Below, in pieces: positions 14,229 to 24,132 of a stretch of 33,800 bases of DNA. How positions within the stretch are numbered: the stretch's first letter is position 1; every line of letters begins with the position of its first letter. The notes beneath the pieces are model-generated. The model did no database searches. It was given only the letters and a program-made list of their open reading frames with translations, and had not been told where the DNA came from. The DNA is from Bryobacterales bacterium (GTDB lineage: Bacteria; Acidobacteriota; Terriglobia; Bryobacterales; Bryobacteraceae), in contig DAIDHC010000235.1 in the NCBI GenBank assembly GCA_027452065.1, positions 1 to 33,800 of the forward strand, given 5' to 3'. Made by a program: the position numbers and the translations under genes.

Positions 14229-15254
14229 TCAGGCGGACTTGATCTCGGTCCACAAACGGTCGCGCAGCAGAACGGTCGCCGGACTCAGCGCCAGCTCCCA
14301 TTCGCCTCGAGCCGTTACCTCGGGCGGAGGATACAGGGTCGGGTTGTCGCGGAAGGCGGGAGGAAAAAGCCGGCGGGCCGCGGCGTTCGTCGTGGTCGTG
14401 CGTGCGGTCAATGCGTTCGCTGCGGCTACCGATGGCCGGAGCATGAAGTCAAGGAAGCGGTACGCCAACTCCTGCCGCCGGCTCTCGCGGAGGATCACCA
14501 TCGTGTCCAGGTACGCGCAGTAGCCTTCAGCCGGGTAGACATACCCGATGGCCGGAGACTCATCCATGGCCTGCTGGGCTGTTGTGTTCCACATCTGCGC
14601 CGCCAGAACATCGCCGCTCACCACCTGGTCCCGTACTTCCGCGTTGATGTAGGCGCGCAGCAACGGCTTCTGCTGGAACGCCTCTCGCTGAGCGGCCCGC
14701 AGTTCGTCTTCCCTTTCCGTGTTGATCGACTTGCCGAGGCGTTTGAGACAAGCGCCAAAGACGTCAGTCGGGTCGTCGAGCATCGTGATCCGTCCCTTCA
14801 AGGCCGGATTCCAGAGGTCGCTCCAGCGGCTCGGGACGGGAGTCAGCGACCGGTTGAAGACTATGCCGGCGGCGCCGGTCATATAAGGAACGGACCATTG
14901 AAGTCCGGGATCGTACGAGGGATGGCGGAACGGCGCATCGAGATGATCGAGATGGGAGAGCCGCGAATGGTCAATCGGCGCCAGCAACTCCTCCCCGATC
15001 ATCGGCTTGATGAAAAAGCTGCTCGGGAAAACAACATCCCATCCGGAGTTTCCGCCTCCGACGCGGGCCAGCATTTCCTCGTTGCTCTCATAGATCGCGT
15101 ACCGTACGCGAACCCCCGCCTCGGCTTCGAATTTCGGAATCGAGTCCGGGGCGATATAGGCCGACCAGTTCATCACGTTGAGCCGGGGCCGGTAATCGCG
15201 GGCGCATCCGGCAAGAGAGGCGCCCGCGCCCAGCAAAAAATATCGGCGCCTCAT
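14229..15254 (-). CDS. potD: Polyamine ABC transporter substrate-binding lipoprotein
   Basis: This 341-residue protein starts with RRRYFLLGAGASLAGC, a Tat-like signal running into a lipobox with Cys17, so it is probably a lipid-anchored protein of the outer face of the inner membrane. The mature part matches PotD/PotF: NVMNWSAYIAPDSIPKFEAE, VRVRYAIYESNEEMLARV, WDVVFPSSFF, and WSVPYMTGAAGIVFNR, where the Trp and Tyr residues typically cage the polyamine. The start overlaps the potC stop in ATGA, so it is the last gene of a potA-potB-potC-potD operon. Spermidine or putrescine is the likely ligand; the sequence alone does not separate them, and other small cationic solutes are possible. Confidence 0.92.
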   Translation of the reverse strand: MRRRYFLLGAGASLAGCARDYRPRLNVMNWSAYIAPDSIPKFEAEAGVRVRYAIYESNEEMLARVGGGNSGWDVVFPSSFFIKPMIGEELLAPIDHSRLSHLDHLDAPFRHPSYDPGLQWSVPYMTGAAGIVFNRSLTPVPSRWSDLWNPALKGRITMLDDPTDVFGACLKRLGKSINTEREDELRAAQREAFQQKPLLRAYINAEVRDQVVSGDVLAAQMWNTTAQQAMDESPAIGYVYPAEGYCAYLDTMVILRESRRQELAYRFLDFMLRPSVAAANALTARTTTTNAAARRLFPPAFRDNPTLYPPPEVTARGEWELALSPATVLLRDRLWTEIKSA

Positions 15255-16018
15255 GCCGAGCCCCGGTGCTCCAGCCGCTGGGAAATGAGAATGAGCGCCC
15301 CGAAGCCGAAGAAGATCATCGCCGACAAGGAGTTGATCACCGGGTTGACGCCGCGTCGGGCGATGGCATAAATGACCATCGGCAGCGTCTCGGAGTCCAC
15401 TCCGGCGACGAGGCTGGTGATGACGTAGTCATCGAAAGAGACGGTGAAGGCCAGCAGTGCCGCGGCCGCGACGCCGGGAAGAATCGCCGGCAGTGTCACT
15501 TCGCGGAAAGCCTGCCACTCGTTGGCGCCCAGGTCGAGCGCAGCCTCCTCCAGACGAGGATCCACCGTGCGCAGGCGCGCCATCACTACCACCACTACAT
15601 AGGCGATGGAAAAAGCTACGTGGGCCAGAATCACGGTGTGCATGCCCAGCCGGGCGTGCAAAAAGCGGAAGATCGCCTGATAAAACGCGAGCAGCGAAAT
15701 TCCGGTCACAATCTCCGGGGTCACCAGAGTCAGGTACAGGGAGCCCAAAAGCGCCCGCGAGTTCTTCTTCCACAAACCGTAGGCGCAAAAGGTTCCGATG
15801 ATCGTTGAGATGACCGTAGCGGTGAGAGCGATGACGAGGCTGTTAACGGTGGCCTCGGACAATTCGGTGTCGGCAAATGCGGCCTGATACCAGTGCAGCG
15901 AAAAACCCTCCCAGACCGTGAATTTCGAGCGGTTGAAGCTGAACGCGGAAAGGATCAGCAGCGGCAGATAGAGGAAGCCGAAGGCGGCGGCCGCATATAC
16001 CGACAGCCAGCGTTTCAC
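15251..16018 (-). CDS. potC: Polyamine ABC transporter permease, PotC-like
   Basis: A 255-residue inner-membrane permease with about six hydrophobic segments, starting with LSVYAAAAFGFLYLPLLIL. It carries the FSLHWY segment common in PotC and the cytoplasmic EAA loop that docks on the ATPase (LEEAALDLGANEWQAFREVTLP), as well as the conserved FTVSFDDYVITSLVAG. I chose the GTG at 16018, which overlaps the potB stop by 4 bases (GTGA), because it opens with KRWLSVY just before the first membrane segment. The frame continues upstream to 16501 with no family match, as a shadow of potB. It pairs with potB and uses potA for energy. Confidence 0.93.
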   Translation of the reverse strand: MKRWLSVYAAAAFGFLYLPLLILSAFSFNRSKFTVWEGFSLHWYQAAFADTELSEATVNSLVIALTATVISTIIGTFCAYGLWKKNSRALLGSLYLTLVTPEIVTGISLLAFYQAIFRFLHARLGMHTVILAHVAFSIAYVVVVVMARLRTVDPRLEEAALDLGANEWQAFREVTLPAILPGVAAAALLAFTVSFDDYVITSLVAGVDSETLPMVIYAIARRGVNPVINSLSAMIFFGFGALILISQRLEHRGSA

Positions 16019-16908
16019 AGCAGCGCCTCCCTCCGGCGGCGCAGAGCGACGGCGAGCAGGACCATCACCAGCGCCATTAACGCAAGCGATGCGGCCGCGC
16101 CGAACGGCCAGTCGCGCGCCGTCGTGAACTGGTTTTGAATCAGGTTGCCGATGAGCACTGTTTTCCCGCCGCCGAGCAGGTCGGGCGTGAGGTAGGAGCC
16201 GAGGCAAGGTATGAAAACCAGCACTCCGGCGGCGATGAAGCCGGGCGCGGCCAGAGGCAGCATTACTCTCAACATGGTCTGCCAGGGCCGCGCGCCGAGG
16301 TCCGCCGCGGCCTCGAGCAGAGTGACGTCCATGCGCTCGATGGTTGCGTAAAGCGGGAGAACGGCGAATGGAAGATAAGCGTAAACCAGGCCCAGGATCA
16401 CCGCGCCGTCGTTGTAGAGAAGCGGAAGTGGCTGGCGCACCACATGCAACGTCTGCAGGACGGTATTGATTAGCCCCGTGTCTCGGAGCAGAAACATCCA
16501 AGCGTACGTGCGAATGAGGAAGCTGGTCCAGAAGGGGAGAATTACCAGGCTGAGATACAGATTCTTACGGCGTCCGGAGCGGGAAATGAAAAGTGCCAGC
16601 GGGAAGGCGAGAACCAGGCAGAGCGTAGTGGTGACGCCGGAGATCCAAAACGAACGGACGAGAATGGTGGCGTAGAGGGGATCGGCCAGACGTCCGTAAG
16701 CGCCGATCGACCAGGGACGCATCACGCCGCCATACGGTCCGCGCGTAAGCAGGCTGTATGCGCAGACGATGCCCAGCGGAGCGATCATCAGCAGCAGCAT
16801 CGTCGCCCAGGCCGGAGCCAGAAATAGCGGCCGGAGAGGCACGAGCTTCGACCCCGAACCGCCGGCGCTCAATCGGCGAAGCGCAGTTCGTCCGATGCCT
16901 GCCACCAT
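16015..16908 (-). CDS. potB: Polyamine ABC transporter permease, PotB-like
   Basis: About 297 residues with six hydrophobic segments from LFLAPAWATMLLLMIAPLGI onward. Typical PotB features are the FWTSFLIRTYAWMFLLRDTG segment, the loop ERMDVTLLEAAADLGARPWQTMLRV (EAA motif) and IPCLGSYLTPDLLGGGKTVL. The exact start is uncertain. The ATG at 16908 overlaps potA by 40 bases and gives a long basic cytoplasmic tail; a GTG at 16842, 26 bases past the potA stop, would start MPLRPLFLAPAW right at the first membrane helix. The stop overlaps the potC start by 4 bases. It forms the channel together with PotC. Confidence 0.9.
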   Translation of the reverse strand: MVAGIGRTALRRLSAGGSGSKLVPLRPLFLAPAWATMLLLMIAPLGIVCAYSLLTRGPYGGVMRPWSIGAYGRLADPLYATILVRSFWISGVTTTLCLVLAFPLALFISRSGRRKNLYLSLVILPFWTSFLIRTYAWMFLLRDTGLINTVLQTLHVVRQPLPLLYNDGAVILGLVYAYLPFAVLPLYATIERMDVTLLEAAADLGARPWQTMLRVMLPLAAPGFIAAGVLVFIPCLGSYLTPDLLGGGKTVLIGNLIQNQFTTARDWPFGAAASLALMALVMVLLAVALRRRREALL

Positions 16909-17831
16909 AGATGAACCGGCTCTCCGGCCGCGAAGCAGGCTTCGAGGCGCGACACCTCGGCGATGACGGCCTCGCCGCTCCCGCACTGCGATTCGACATG
17001 GATCCGGTTGCCGAGGAAACGCGAGCGGGTTACCGTGGCCTGCCGCTGCGGAACCCCCGTGGGAGGGCATTTGGACACGCGTACCGACTCCGGCCGGACG
17101 CCGATGCCGTCGATCCAGTTCACCTCGCCGAGAAAGGAGGCGACAAAACGCGAAGCCGGCGTGAGATAGAGTTCCTCTGGTGTTCCCACCTGTTCAATGC
17201 GCCCGGCGTTCATCACGGCGATCCGGTCCGACATCGAAAGGGCCTCCTCCTGGTCGTGAGTGACGAACAGGAACGTGATGCCGACCCGCCGCTGAAGCTG
17301 CTTCAGTTCGCCGCGCACCTGTTTGCGGAGGTTGGGATCGAGAGCCGAAAGAGGCTCGTCCAGCAACAGCACGTCAGGTTCGAGCACCAGCGACCGCGCC
17401 AACGCGGCCCGCTGCTTCTCGCCGCCCGACATCTGGTGCGGATATCGCCGCTCCTTCCCGCTTAGCCTGACCATTTCGATCGCCGTCTGCACGCGCCTGG
17501 CGATCTCGTGTACCTCCGGACCGCGCCGCAGGCCAAACTCGATGTTGCCGCGGACCGTGAGGTGGGGAAAAAGCGCGTAGTTCTGAAAGACCGTGGAGAC
17601 ATTCCGTTCGTAAGGCTTCAGCTCGTGGATGGGCTGGCCGTTGAGAAATATGGCGCCCGACGTCGGAGTTTCGAACCCCGCGATGAGGCGCAGCGTCGTC
17701 GTTTTGCCGCAGCCCGACGGCCCCAGCAGTGAGAAGAACTCGCCCTGGGGCACTTCGAGAGACACCCCGGAAACGGCGGCATGGCCGGGAAACTGCTTCG
17801 ATACCCCACGAAGTTCCAGGACGCCTGCCAT
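16869..17831 (-). CDS. potA: Polyamine ABC transporter ATPase, PotA-like
   Basis: This 320-residue cytoplasmic ATPase powers polyamine uptake. It has Walker A GPSGCGKTT (37-45), the Q-loop FQNYALFPHLTV, the signature MSGGEKQRAALARSL (from 134), Walker B LLLDEPLSALD (Asp158, Glu159) and the switch TFLFVTHDQEEALSM. The C-terminal regulatory TOBE region is shorter than usual: family members have about 370 residues. An ATG at 17840 would add three residues, but AGGGGG lies 9 bases before the ATG at 17831, favouring the latter. The gene starts about 25 bases after the sodA stop, which may place the transporter in the same transcript as sodA and gatCA. Confidence 0.94.
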   Translation of the reverse strand: MAGVLELRGVSKQFPGHAAVSGVSLEVPQGEFFSLLGPSGCGKTTTLRLIAGFETPTSGAIFLNGQPIHELKPYERNVSTVFQNYALFPHLTVRGNIEFGLRRGPEVHEIARRVQTAIEMVRLSGKERRYPHQMSGGEKQRAALARSLVLEPDVLLLDEPLSALDPNLRKQVRGELKQLQRRVGITFLFVTHDQEEALSMSDRIAVMNAGRIEQVGTPEELYLTPASRFVASFLGEVNWIDGIGVRPESVRVSKCPPTGVPQRQATVTRSRFLGNRIHVESQCGSGEAVIAEVSRLEACFAAGEPVHLWWQASDELRFAD

Positions 17832-17855
17832 CGCCCCCATCCCCCTGATGGCCCT

Positions 17856-18467
17856 CTAGCGGGCGGACTGCAGCCGCGCTGCGACCGCATCCCAGTTGAC
17901 CACGTTCCACCACGCCCCGATGTACTCGGGACGGCGGTTCTGATACTTCAGGTAATAGGCGTGCTCCCAGACGTCGAGCCCCATCACCGGGTACAGGCCG
18001 TCCATGAGCGGCGAGTCCTGATTCGGCGTCGAGAGGATTTCGAGCTTCCCGGCCTTCAACACCAGCCAAGCCCACCCCGAGCCAAAACGGCCCGCGGCGG
18101 CGGCTCCGAATTTCTCTTTGAACGCGTCAAAACCCCCAAACGTCGAGTCAATCGCCGAGGCCAAGTCGCCTGACGGCGTGGCTCCTCCGTTGACTTTCAG
18201 AATCTGCCAGAACATGCTGTGATTCACATGTCCGCCGCCGTTGTTGCGAACCGCGGTCCGGATCGATTCCGGTACGATGGCGCAGTTGCCCGCCAGCAGT
18301 TCCTCGACGGTCTTGGACTGGAGCTCCGGAGCCGATTCCAGAGCCTTGTTGAGATTGTTCACATAGGCCGCATGATGCTTGCCGTGGTGAATCTCCATGG
18401 TCATCGTGTCAATGAACGGCTCAAGAGCATTGGCGGGGTAGGGAAGCGTTGGTAGCGTGAATGGCAT
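17856..18467 (-). CDS. sodA: Superoxide dismutase, Mn-type of the Fe/Mn family
   Basis: This enzyme dismutates superoxide to hydrogen peroxide and oxygen in the cytoplasm. The 203 residues are full length. Metal ligands are His27 ([13 protein letters not shown]), His83 ([10 protein letters not shown]), Asp165 and His169 ([12 protein letters not shown]). The outer-sphere glutamine lies in STPNQDSPL (Gln150) and the N-terminal partner region is GGGHVNH, both of which favour manganese over iron; cambialistic use is possible. AGAGGAGAG precedes the ATG by three bases or so. It sits between gatA (75-base gap, where a promoter could lie) and potA. Confidence 0.95.
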   Translation of the reverse strand: MPFTLPTLPYPANALEPFIDTMTMEIHHGKHHAAYVNNLNKALESAPELQSKTVEELLAGNCAIVPESIRTAVRNNGGGHVNHSMFWQILKVNGGATPSGDLASAIDSTFGGFDAFKEKFGAAAAGRFGSGWAWLVLKAGKLEILSTPNQDSPLMDGLYPVMGLDVWEHAYYLKYQNRRPEYIGAWWNVVNWDAVAARLQSAR

Positions 18468-18542
18468 AATCTCTCCTCTGACTCTACTTGATGAATCTCG
18501 ACCGGTCCGCGACGCCCTATTGCGCCGGAAATCGGAGCCGGA

Positions 18543-19981
<1,439 letters not shown>

Positions 19982-19985
<4 letters not shown>

Positions 19986-20281
19986 CGTTCGATCACCCGG
20001 GGAACCTTGAAGTGGCCCGACCCGGCCAGCGGCGCGTTCGCCAGCGCCTCCTCGGCGCCGAGCACCGGACGCGGTTCGTCGGCGCGTAACTCCAATGCCT
20101 CTCCACCCCCGTATACCACCTGCCTCATCGGCTCGACACCCGCCGTGTCCAGCTCATTGAGCTTGTCGATGTGGCTGAGGATATCGTTGAGATCCACCGC
20201 CATACGCCGCGTCTCATCTTCGGTAAGTTCGAGGTTGCCGAGCTGAGCAACGTAGGTGACTTCGCGTTCGGTAATCTTCAC
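19982..20281 (-). CDS. gatC: Asp-tRNA(Asn)/Glu-tRNA(Gln) amidotransferase subunit C
   Basis: This 99-residue subunit belts the GatA-GatB interface and stabilises the amidotransferase. The family pattern is clear: ITEREVTYVAQLGNLELTED at the start, then the helix DLNDILSHIDKLNELDTAGVEP and the C-terminal RADEPRPVLGAEEALANAPL with GHFKVPRVIE. The ATG overlaps the stop of the DciA-like gene upstream, and the stop overlaps gatA, so the three are co-translated. Length is normal for GatC. Confidence 0.94.
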
Positions 20282-20700
20282 GAGATCGCTTTTTTCCTCG
20301 ACTCAATGTAAATACGCCTGAGCACCGGATCGCCGATGCCGTCGGCTTCGTTGGCCACGCCCGGGAATGGTTCATGGCTTCTTGCCGGCGGCCGGCGCGG
20401 CACCCCGATCCGGAACTCGAGCTCGGTCACCATTTCAGTGCCGAGCAGTTCGCGCAGCTTGGCGAGGATCGGTCCCCGCAACTGCCACAACTGTTTTTGC
20501 CAGACGGAATCTGCCACCTCCACCACCAGCTTTGTCCGCACCAGGGCGACAGCGGTGGCTTGGGCGGCGATGCGCGGGCCGACGGCCGAGGGCCAAGCGC
20601 TTCGCGCCAGATCTTCAGCCGGAATCCCGGACAGGCCGCGCAGCCGGGAGAGAGTTTTGCCCGCGCGCTCCATGGTGGTTGAACACATCGATTCTAACAT
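20278..20700 (-). CDS. DUF721/DciA-like protein (putative replicative helicase operator)
   Basis: This 140-residue basic protein has the DUF721 pattern: an N-terminal helical segment, WPSAVGPRIAAQATAVAL, then KLVVEVADSVWQKQLWQLRGPILAKLRELLG, whose strand-helix order is the KH-like core of DciA. DciA loads or operates DnaB in the many bacteria that lack DnaC or DnaI; that role is inferred from the family. The ATG at 20700 or the Met at residue 5 or 10 could be the start. It is divergent from maf, with 30 bases between, and is the first gene of a run leading into gatC-gatA. Confidence 0.78.
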   Translation of the reverse strand: MLESMCSTTMERAGKTLSRLRGLSGIPAEDLARSAWPSAVGPRIAAQATAVALVRTKLVVEVADSVWQKQLWQLRGPILAKLRELLGTEMVTELEFRIGVPRRPPARSHEPFPGVANEADGIGDPVLRRIYIESRKKAIS

Positions 20701-20730
20701 TCCCCCGTCTCTGCGCTAGCATCGGAGGAA

Positions 20731-21309
20731 ATGCTCGTTCTCGCCTCCCAATCGCCGCGCCGGGCGGCGATCCTCGAACAAGCCGGTATCCGTTTCAGCG
20801 TGCGTTTCGCGTCCGTCCTCGAACAGCGGGAGCCCGGCGAATCTCCCGAAAGCTACGTGCGGCGTTTAGCTCTCGACAAAGCCCGTGCCGTCTCTCGCGC
20901 CCCGCGTGAGATCGTCCTGGCCGCCGACACGATCGTCGTCGCGGGCGCCGAAGTGCTGGAAAAGCCGAGCGACATCGCAGACGCCGCCCGTATGCTCGAA
21001 CAGTTGTCCGGCCGGGTGCACCGGGTCATCACCGCAATCTGCTTGCGCCACGACGAAGGCGAACTCGTGGATGCGGCCTCCACGGAAGTCGTATTCTCGC
21101 CCATGTCGGCCCAGGAAATCGCCTATTACGCCGCCAGCGGCGAACCCATGGATAAGGCCGGCGCTTACGCCATCCAGGGACTAGCCTCGCGCTTCATCGA
21201 GCGCATCGACGGCTGCTATTTCAACGTCGTCGGTCTGCCGGTGTCGCTCGTGTACCGGCGCTTGAAGGAAATCCCCGGCTCAGCTCAGCTTTTCGGTGAT
21301 GCGGACTGA
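20731..21309 (+). CDS. maf: Maf family nucleoside triphosphate pyrophosphatase
   Basis: Maf hydrolyses non-canonical or specific nucleoside triphosphates (dTTP/UTP or modified nucleotides, depending on the subfamily) to the monophosphate. The 192 residues are full length. The start is LVLASQSPRRAAILEQAGI, the conserved substrate loop. The acidic catalytic residue is in LAADTIVV (Asp66), with YVRRLALDKA upstream and DKAGAYAIQGLASRFIERI in the C-terminal half. A GGAGG run is only two bases from the ATG, and TAGCAT lies 8 bases upstream, so translation could be leaderless. The stop overlaps the convergent glycine-zipper gene by 30 bases. Confidence 0.93.
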   Translation: MLVLASQSPRRAAILEQAGIRFSVRFASVLEQREPGESPESYVRRLALDKARAVSRAPREIVLAADTIVVAGAEVLEKPSDIADAARMLEQLSGRVHRVITAICLRHDEGELVDAASTEVVFSPMSAQEIAYYAASGEPMDKAGAYAIQGLASRFIERIDGCYFNVVGLPVSLVYRRLKEIPGSAQLFGDAD

Positions 21310-22245
21310 GCCCGAGACACGGAACACAATTCGCGTCTCCACCGGCACCGTGAGGTCGGGCCCGCGCGTCATCATCGCCGCCGTCCCGCCGGCCATGCCT
21401 CCGACAGCCGCGCCGATCGCAGCCCCGGCGCCTCCGCCGGCCATGCCGCCAATCAGCGCGCCCAGCCCGCCGCCGCCCAGCACCTCAGCCGCATCGCGCT
21501 TCTTGGCCGTGTTGCCCGACTTGGTCCAGGTCTCGGTGCGGAGGGCCACCCACTGGCCGTCGGTCGTATAAATCCGGGTCAATTCAAGCACCAACTTCGC
21601 CACTCCCTTGACTTTGCCCGCAGGCACCGCCTCTACCACCTGCCCCTCGGCTCGCGCGCCGCGGGCGGCGATGAGGAATCCGTCAATGACCAGCGGTTCC
21701 TCGAGCGTCGCGAGAAACCGGTCTCCGGCATGCCGCGCCGAGGCCGATATGGTTTCCCCGATCCGTACCCGCAGCATTGTGCCGGCTTTCAGTGTCACCA
21801 CGTGGGGCGGCGCCGGAGCCACCGGCACCGGCGTCACTTCGCCGTCTTCGGGAAGCGCACTCTCGTCGGTCCCGTCGGGCTCGGTGGCGATCGCCGGGGG
21901 TGTCGGCAGGGGTGGTTCGGCTTCAGTTGGTTCCGGCGCCTCAGCCCGAGCGACAAGCCGCCGTTTCGGCTTCAAGTGCGCGCTCTGCTTGTGGCTCTGT
22001 TCGTCCGGAGACTCCGGCTTCGGCATAGCGCTCGGCTTGGCCGTTGCCGCAGGATGAGAGGGAGCTGGCGACTCCGTTGTGGCGGGGGGCGGGGCGGCCA
22101 CCGGTGCCGGCGCGGCCGCGGGCACCGCCTCGGGCACTACAGTCACCGGCGGCGGCGGGGGACTGCTGCGTTTCATCGCTACATACATCAGTCCCGACGC
22201 AACCACCGCGCCGCCAACAAATGCCAGCAGGAGCCTGGAGTTCAT
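21280..22245 (-). CDS. Membrane-anchored Pro/Ala-rich protein with a C-terminal glycine zipper
   Basis: I do not recognise a named family for this 321-residue protein. It starts with a membrane segment (LLLAFVGGAVVASGLMYVA), followed by a low-complexity Pro/Ala/Glu-rich linker to about residue 150. Next comes a beta-rich domain (VVTLKAGTMLRVRIGETIS, FLATLEEPLVIDGFLIAARG). It ends with a Gly-Ala helix pair typical of glycine-zipper proteins (GALIGGMAGGGAGAAIGAAVG) and a short beta tail. The layout suggests a periplasm-spanning protein whose glycine zipper inserts in or oligomerises at a membrane. I chose the ATG at 22245: GGGGGG lies just upstream, and a TATGAT hexamer (22262-22267, this strand) is a plausible -10. 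The 3' end overlaps maf tail to tail by 30 bases. Confidence 0.78.
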   Translation of the reverse strand: MNSRLLLAFVGGAVVASGLMYVAMKRSSPPPPPVTVVPEAVPAAAPAPVAAPPPATTESPAPSHPAATAKPSAMPKPESPDEQSHKQSAHLKPKRRLVARAEAPEPTEAEPPLPTPPAIATEPDGTDESALPEDGEVTPVPVAPAPPHVVTLKAGTMLRVRIGETISASARHAGDRFLATLEEPLVIDGFLIAARGARAEGQVVEAVPAGKVKGVAKLVLELTRIYTTDGQWVALRTETWTKSGNTAKKRDAAEVLGGGGLGALIGGMAGGGAGAAIGAAVGGMAGGTAAMMTRGPDLTVPVETRIVFRVSGSVRITEKLS

Positions 22246-22310
22246 GGGCACCCCCCTTCAAATCATATAAACGTGCCCCGCCCCACTTTCGTTTCTTCTT
22301 CGCTCACCTG

Positions 22311-22316
22311 TAAAAT
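22311..22316 (+). promoter_or_regulatory. Candidate -10 element TAAAAT for dus, leaderless
   Basis: TAAAAT sits 7 bases before the dus ATG, so transcription would start at or next to the start codon. No good -35 is seen 17 bases upstream (TTCGTT at 22288-22293). Confidence 0.4.
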
Positions 22317-22323
22317 AAAGGGA

Positions 22324-23334
22324 ATGCCCGAGTTTCCCGCTTCTTTGGCGATTGGTGCGGTTCCGGTTGCTCCCGCTACCGTGTTGGCGCCCATGGCCGG
22401 AGTCACCGACACCGTGTTTCGCCGCTTGATTCGCGACCAGGGCGGCTGCGGTCTCATCATGACCGAATTTACAAGCTCGCACGGTGTGGTTGCCTCCAAA
22501 GGCGGTAGGAAGCCAACCCGGACCTTTCGCTACCTGTATTTTGAGCCCTCCGAACATCCGATTTCGGCGCAACTGTTTGGCTCGGATCCTCAGGTCATGG
22601 CGGATGCTGCTCGAGTTTGCCAGGATCTTGGCTTCGACGCCGTCGACATCAATTTTGGCTGCCCGGTGAATAAGGTCGTGAAGTGCAACGGCGGCTCCGG
22701 ACTGTTGCGCGACCTCCCGCTGGTCGAGCAGATTCTGCGCCAGGTGCGCTCCGCCATCTCCATCCCGCTGACGATGAAGTTCCGCGCCGGTTGGAATGAC
22801 CGGGAACTTGTCCACGTCCAGATGGGCCGTCTGGCCGAAGACTGCGGTCTGCAGGCTGTCGCCCTGCATCCCCGCACCCGCGAGCAGGGCTACAGCGGCA
22901 TCTCCGACTGGACGCGTATTGCCGAACTCAAGTCCGCCGTCGGTATCCCGGTTATCGGCAACGGCGACATTACCACGCCGGCCGACGCGCTCCGTATGGC
23001 GGCCGAAACCGGCTGCGACGCCGTCATGATCGGCCGCACAGCGTCCTCGAACCCCTGGATCTTCCGCCAGATTCAGGAGCACCTGGCCACCGGCACCTGC
23101 TTCCAACCCACCGATCACGACCGCTACGCGTTGATGAAGACCTACTACGCCATGCTCGGCGACCGCGGTGAGGCGGACGCCGCCGGCAAAATGAAACAGT
23201 TCGCCACCTACTTCACTCACGGCATCCGCAACGGCTCCCGGCTCCGCGTGGCGATTTATCAATCCAAAGATGTCTCCGCCATCATGGAGGCCGTCGACGC
23301 GTTTTTCGACAACGAACTCCAGGCGGTCGCCTGA
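22324..23334 (+). CDS. dus: tRNA-dihydrouridine synthase (Dus family, DusB-like)
   Basis: This flavoenzyme reduces specific uridines in tRNA to dihydrouridine using NAD(P)H and FMN. The 336 residues form an FMN-binding TIM barrel beginning with [36 protein letters not shown] carries the catalytic acid Cys121, followed by TMKFRAGW and the FMN-phosphate segment IPVIGNGDI with MIGRTA. The C-terminal helical tRNA-binding domain follows. The open frame continues far upstream antisense to the neighbour; I chose the ATG at 22324, where family similarity begins. The rnhA gene starts 20 bases after its stop. Which uridine position it modifies is not evident. Confidence 0.94.
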   Translation: MPEFPASLAIGAVPVAPATVLAPMAGVTDTVFRRLIRDQGGCGLIMTEFTSSHGVVASKGGRKPTRTFRYLYFEPSEHPISAQLFGSDPQVMADAARVCQDLGFDAVDINFGCPVNKVVKCNGGSGLLRDLPLVEQILRQVRSAISIPLTMKFRAGWNDRELVHVQMGRLAEDCGLQAVALHPRTREQGYSGISDWTRIAELKSAVGIPVIGNGDITTPADALRMAAETGCDAVMIGRTASSNPWIFRQIQEHLATGTCFQPTDHDRYALMKTYYAMLGDRGEADAAGKMKQFATYFTHGIRNGSRLRVAIYQSKDVSAIMEAVDAFFDNELQAVA

Positions 23335-23354
23335 AATCGCCGGCCGTCCCCGCC

Positions 23355-23798
23355 ATGAAGAGCGTCCAGCTGATCACAGATGGGGCTTGTATCGGCAACC
23401 CCGGGCCCGGTGGCTGGGCCTGCATCCTGCGCTACGGCAAGCAGCACAAGGAGATGTTCGGCTCCGAACCGCAAACCACCAACAACCGCATGGAGCTGCG
23501 CGCCGCCGTCGAGGGACTGCGCGCGCTGAAGGAGCCGTGCGAAGTCGAGATCGTCACTGATTCGCAGTACGTGAAAAACGGCATCACCGACTGGATTCAC
23601 CGCTGGAAACGGAACGGCTGGAAAACATCGAGCAAGGCTCCGGTGGTCAACCAGGACCTCTGGCGCGAACTTGATGCCCAGGTGGGGCGCCACCAGACAC
23701 GATGGAGCTGGACCAAGGGCCACGCCTCGCACGCCGACAACAACCGCTGCGACGAGTTGGCCACCGCCGCAGCCCGTAACCAGAATTCACACCTGTAG
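23355..23798 (+). CDS. rnhA: Ribonuclease HI
   Basis: RNase HI cleaves RNA in RNA-DNA hybrids (R-loops, primer remnants). The 147 residues are normal length. All active-site residues are present: Asp9 ([15 protein letters not shown]), Glu47 (NNRMELRAA), Asp69 (IVTDSQYV), His123 ([11 protein letters not shown]) and Asp133 (RCDELA). The basic handle region [11 protein letters not shown] is also present. It follows dus by 20 bases on the same strand and is probably co-transcribed with it. Confidence 0.97.
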   Translation: MKSVQLITDGACIGNPGPGGWACILRYGKQHKEMFGSEPQTTNNRMELRAAVEGLRALKEPCEVEIVTDSQYVKNGITDWIHRWKRNGWKTSSKAPVVNQDLWRELDAQVGRHQTRWSWTKGHASHADNNRCDELATAAARNQNSHL

Positions 23799-23880
23799 CC
23801 CTGCTGACGCGCGTTGCGTTTCGGCCCGCGCCGCGAATGAACGATATCAGCGGCGGCATGTCAGTTGCCTGCAGTTGACC
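23799..23880. other. Intergenic stretch after rnhA
   Basis: This GC-rich spacer holds no convincing promoter, terminator or ribosome-binding site. It is part of the longest stretch without a secure gene (23799-24062), which also contains the doubtful ORF at 23881. Confidence 0.5.
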
Positions 23881-24132
23881 ATGCGCGCCCTCCGATCCTT
23901 GCTGTCGGCCCTTTTGCTCTTCGCCGCCGCGCTGGTCTTTGCCGCCAGTCTAGCCGTGCGGCTCAACCGCCTCCATCGGAGCCCGGCACCCCCTGCCCGC
24001 CCCGTCCGGATGCGCATGCGCCGTGAAGGCGGCATCCTGCGCGCCTCCGGCCCTCTTCCGCGCTACGAGGTCTCGCGTAGCAGCGTCCTAACGTCGCTCA
24101 TCAGCACGTCCTCGTCGATCTGTCCCACATAA
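23881..24132 (+). CDS. Doubtful small membrane or secreted protein
   Basis: An 84-codon ATG frame begins MRALRSLLSALLLFAAALVF, a convincing signal peptide or membrane helix of about 25 residues. A basic, Pro/Arg-rich tail follows. The last 70 bases run antisense into the 3' end of the thioredoxin-family gene. No ribosome-binding site precedes the ATG. The hydrophobic N-terminus and the lack of another gene here argue for it; the arginine-rich tail is what high-GC shadow frames look like and argues against. No function can be given. Confidence 0.35.
   Translation: MRALRSLLSALLLFAAALVFAASLAVRLNRLHRSPAPPARPVRMRMRREGGILRASGPLPRYEVSRSSVLTSLISTSSSICPT

Noticed and set aside
16019-16501. Long N-terminal extension of potC
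   Set aside because: The first 161 residues are a shadow of potB; the GTG at 16018 gives a normal PotC start and a GTGA overlap.
22080-22160. Low-complexity GC-rich run as a tandem DNA repeat
   Set aside because: It encodes the Pro/Ala linker of the glycine-zipper protein and has no exact repeat unit.
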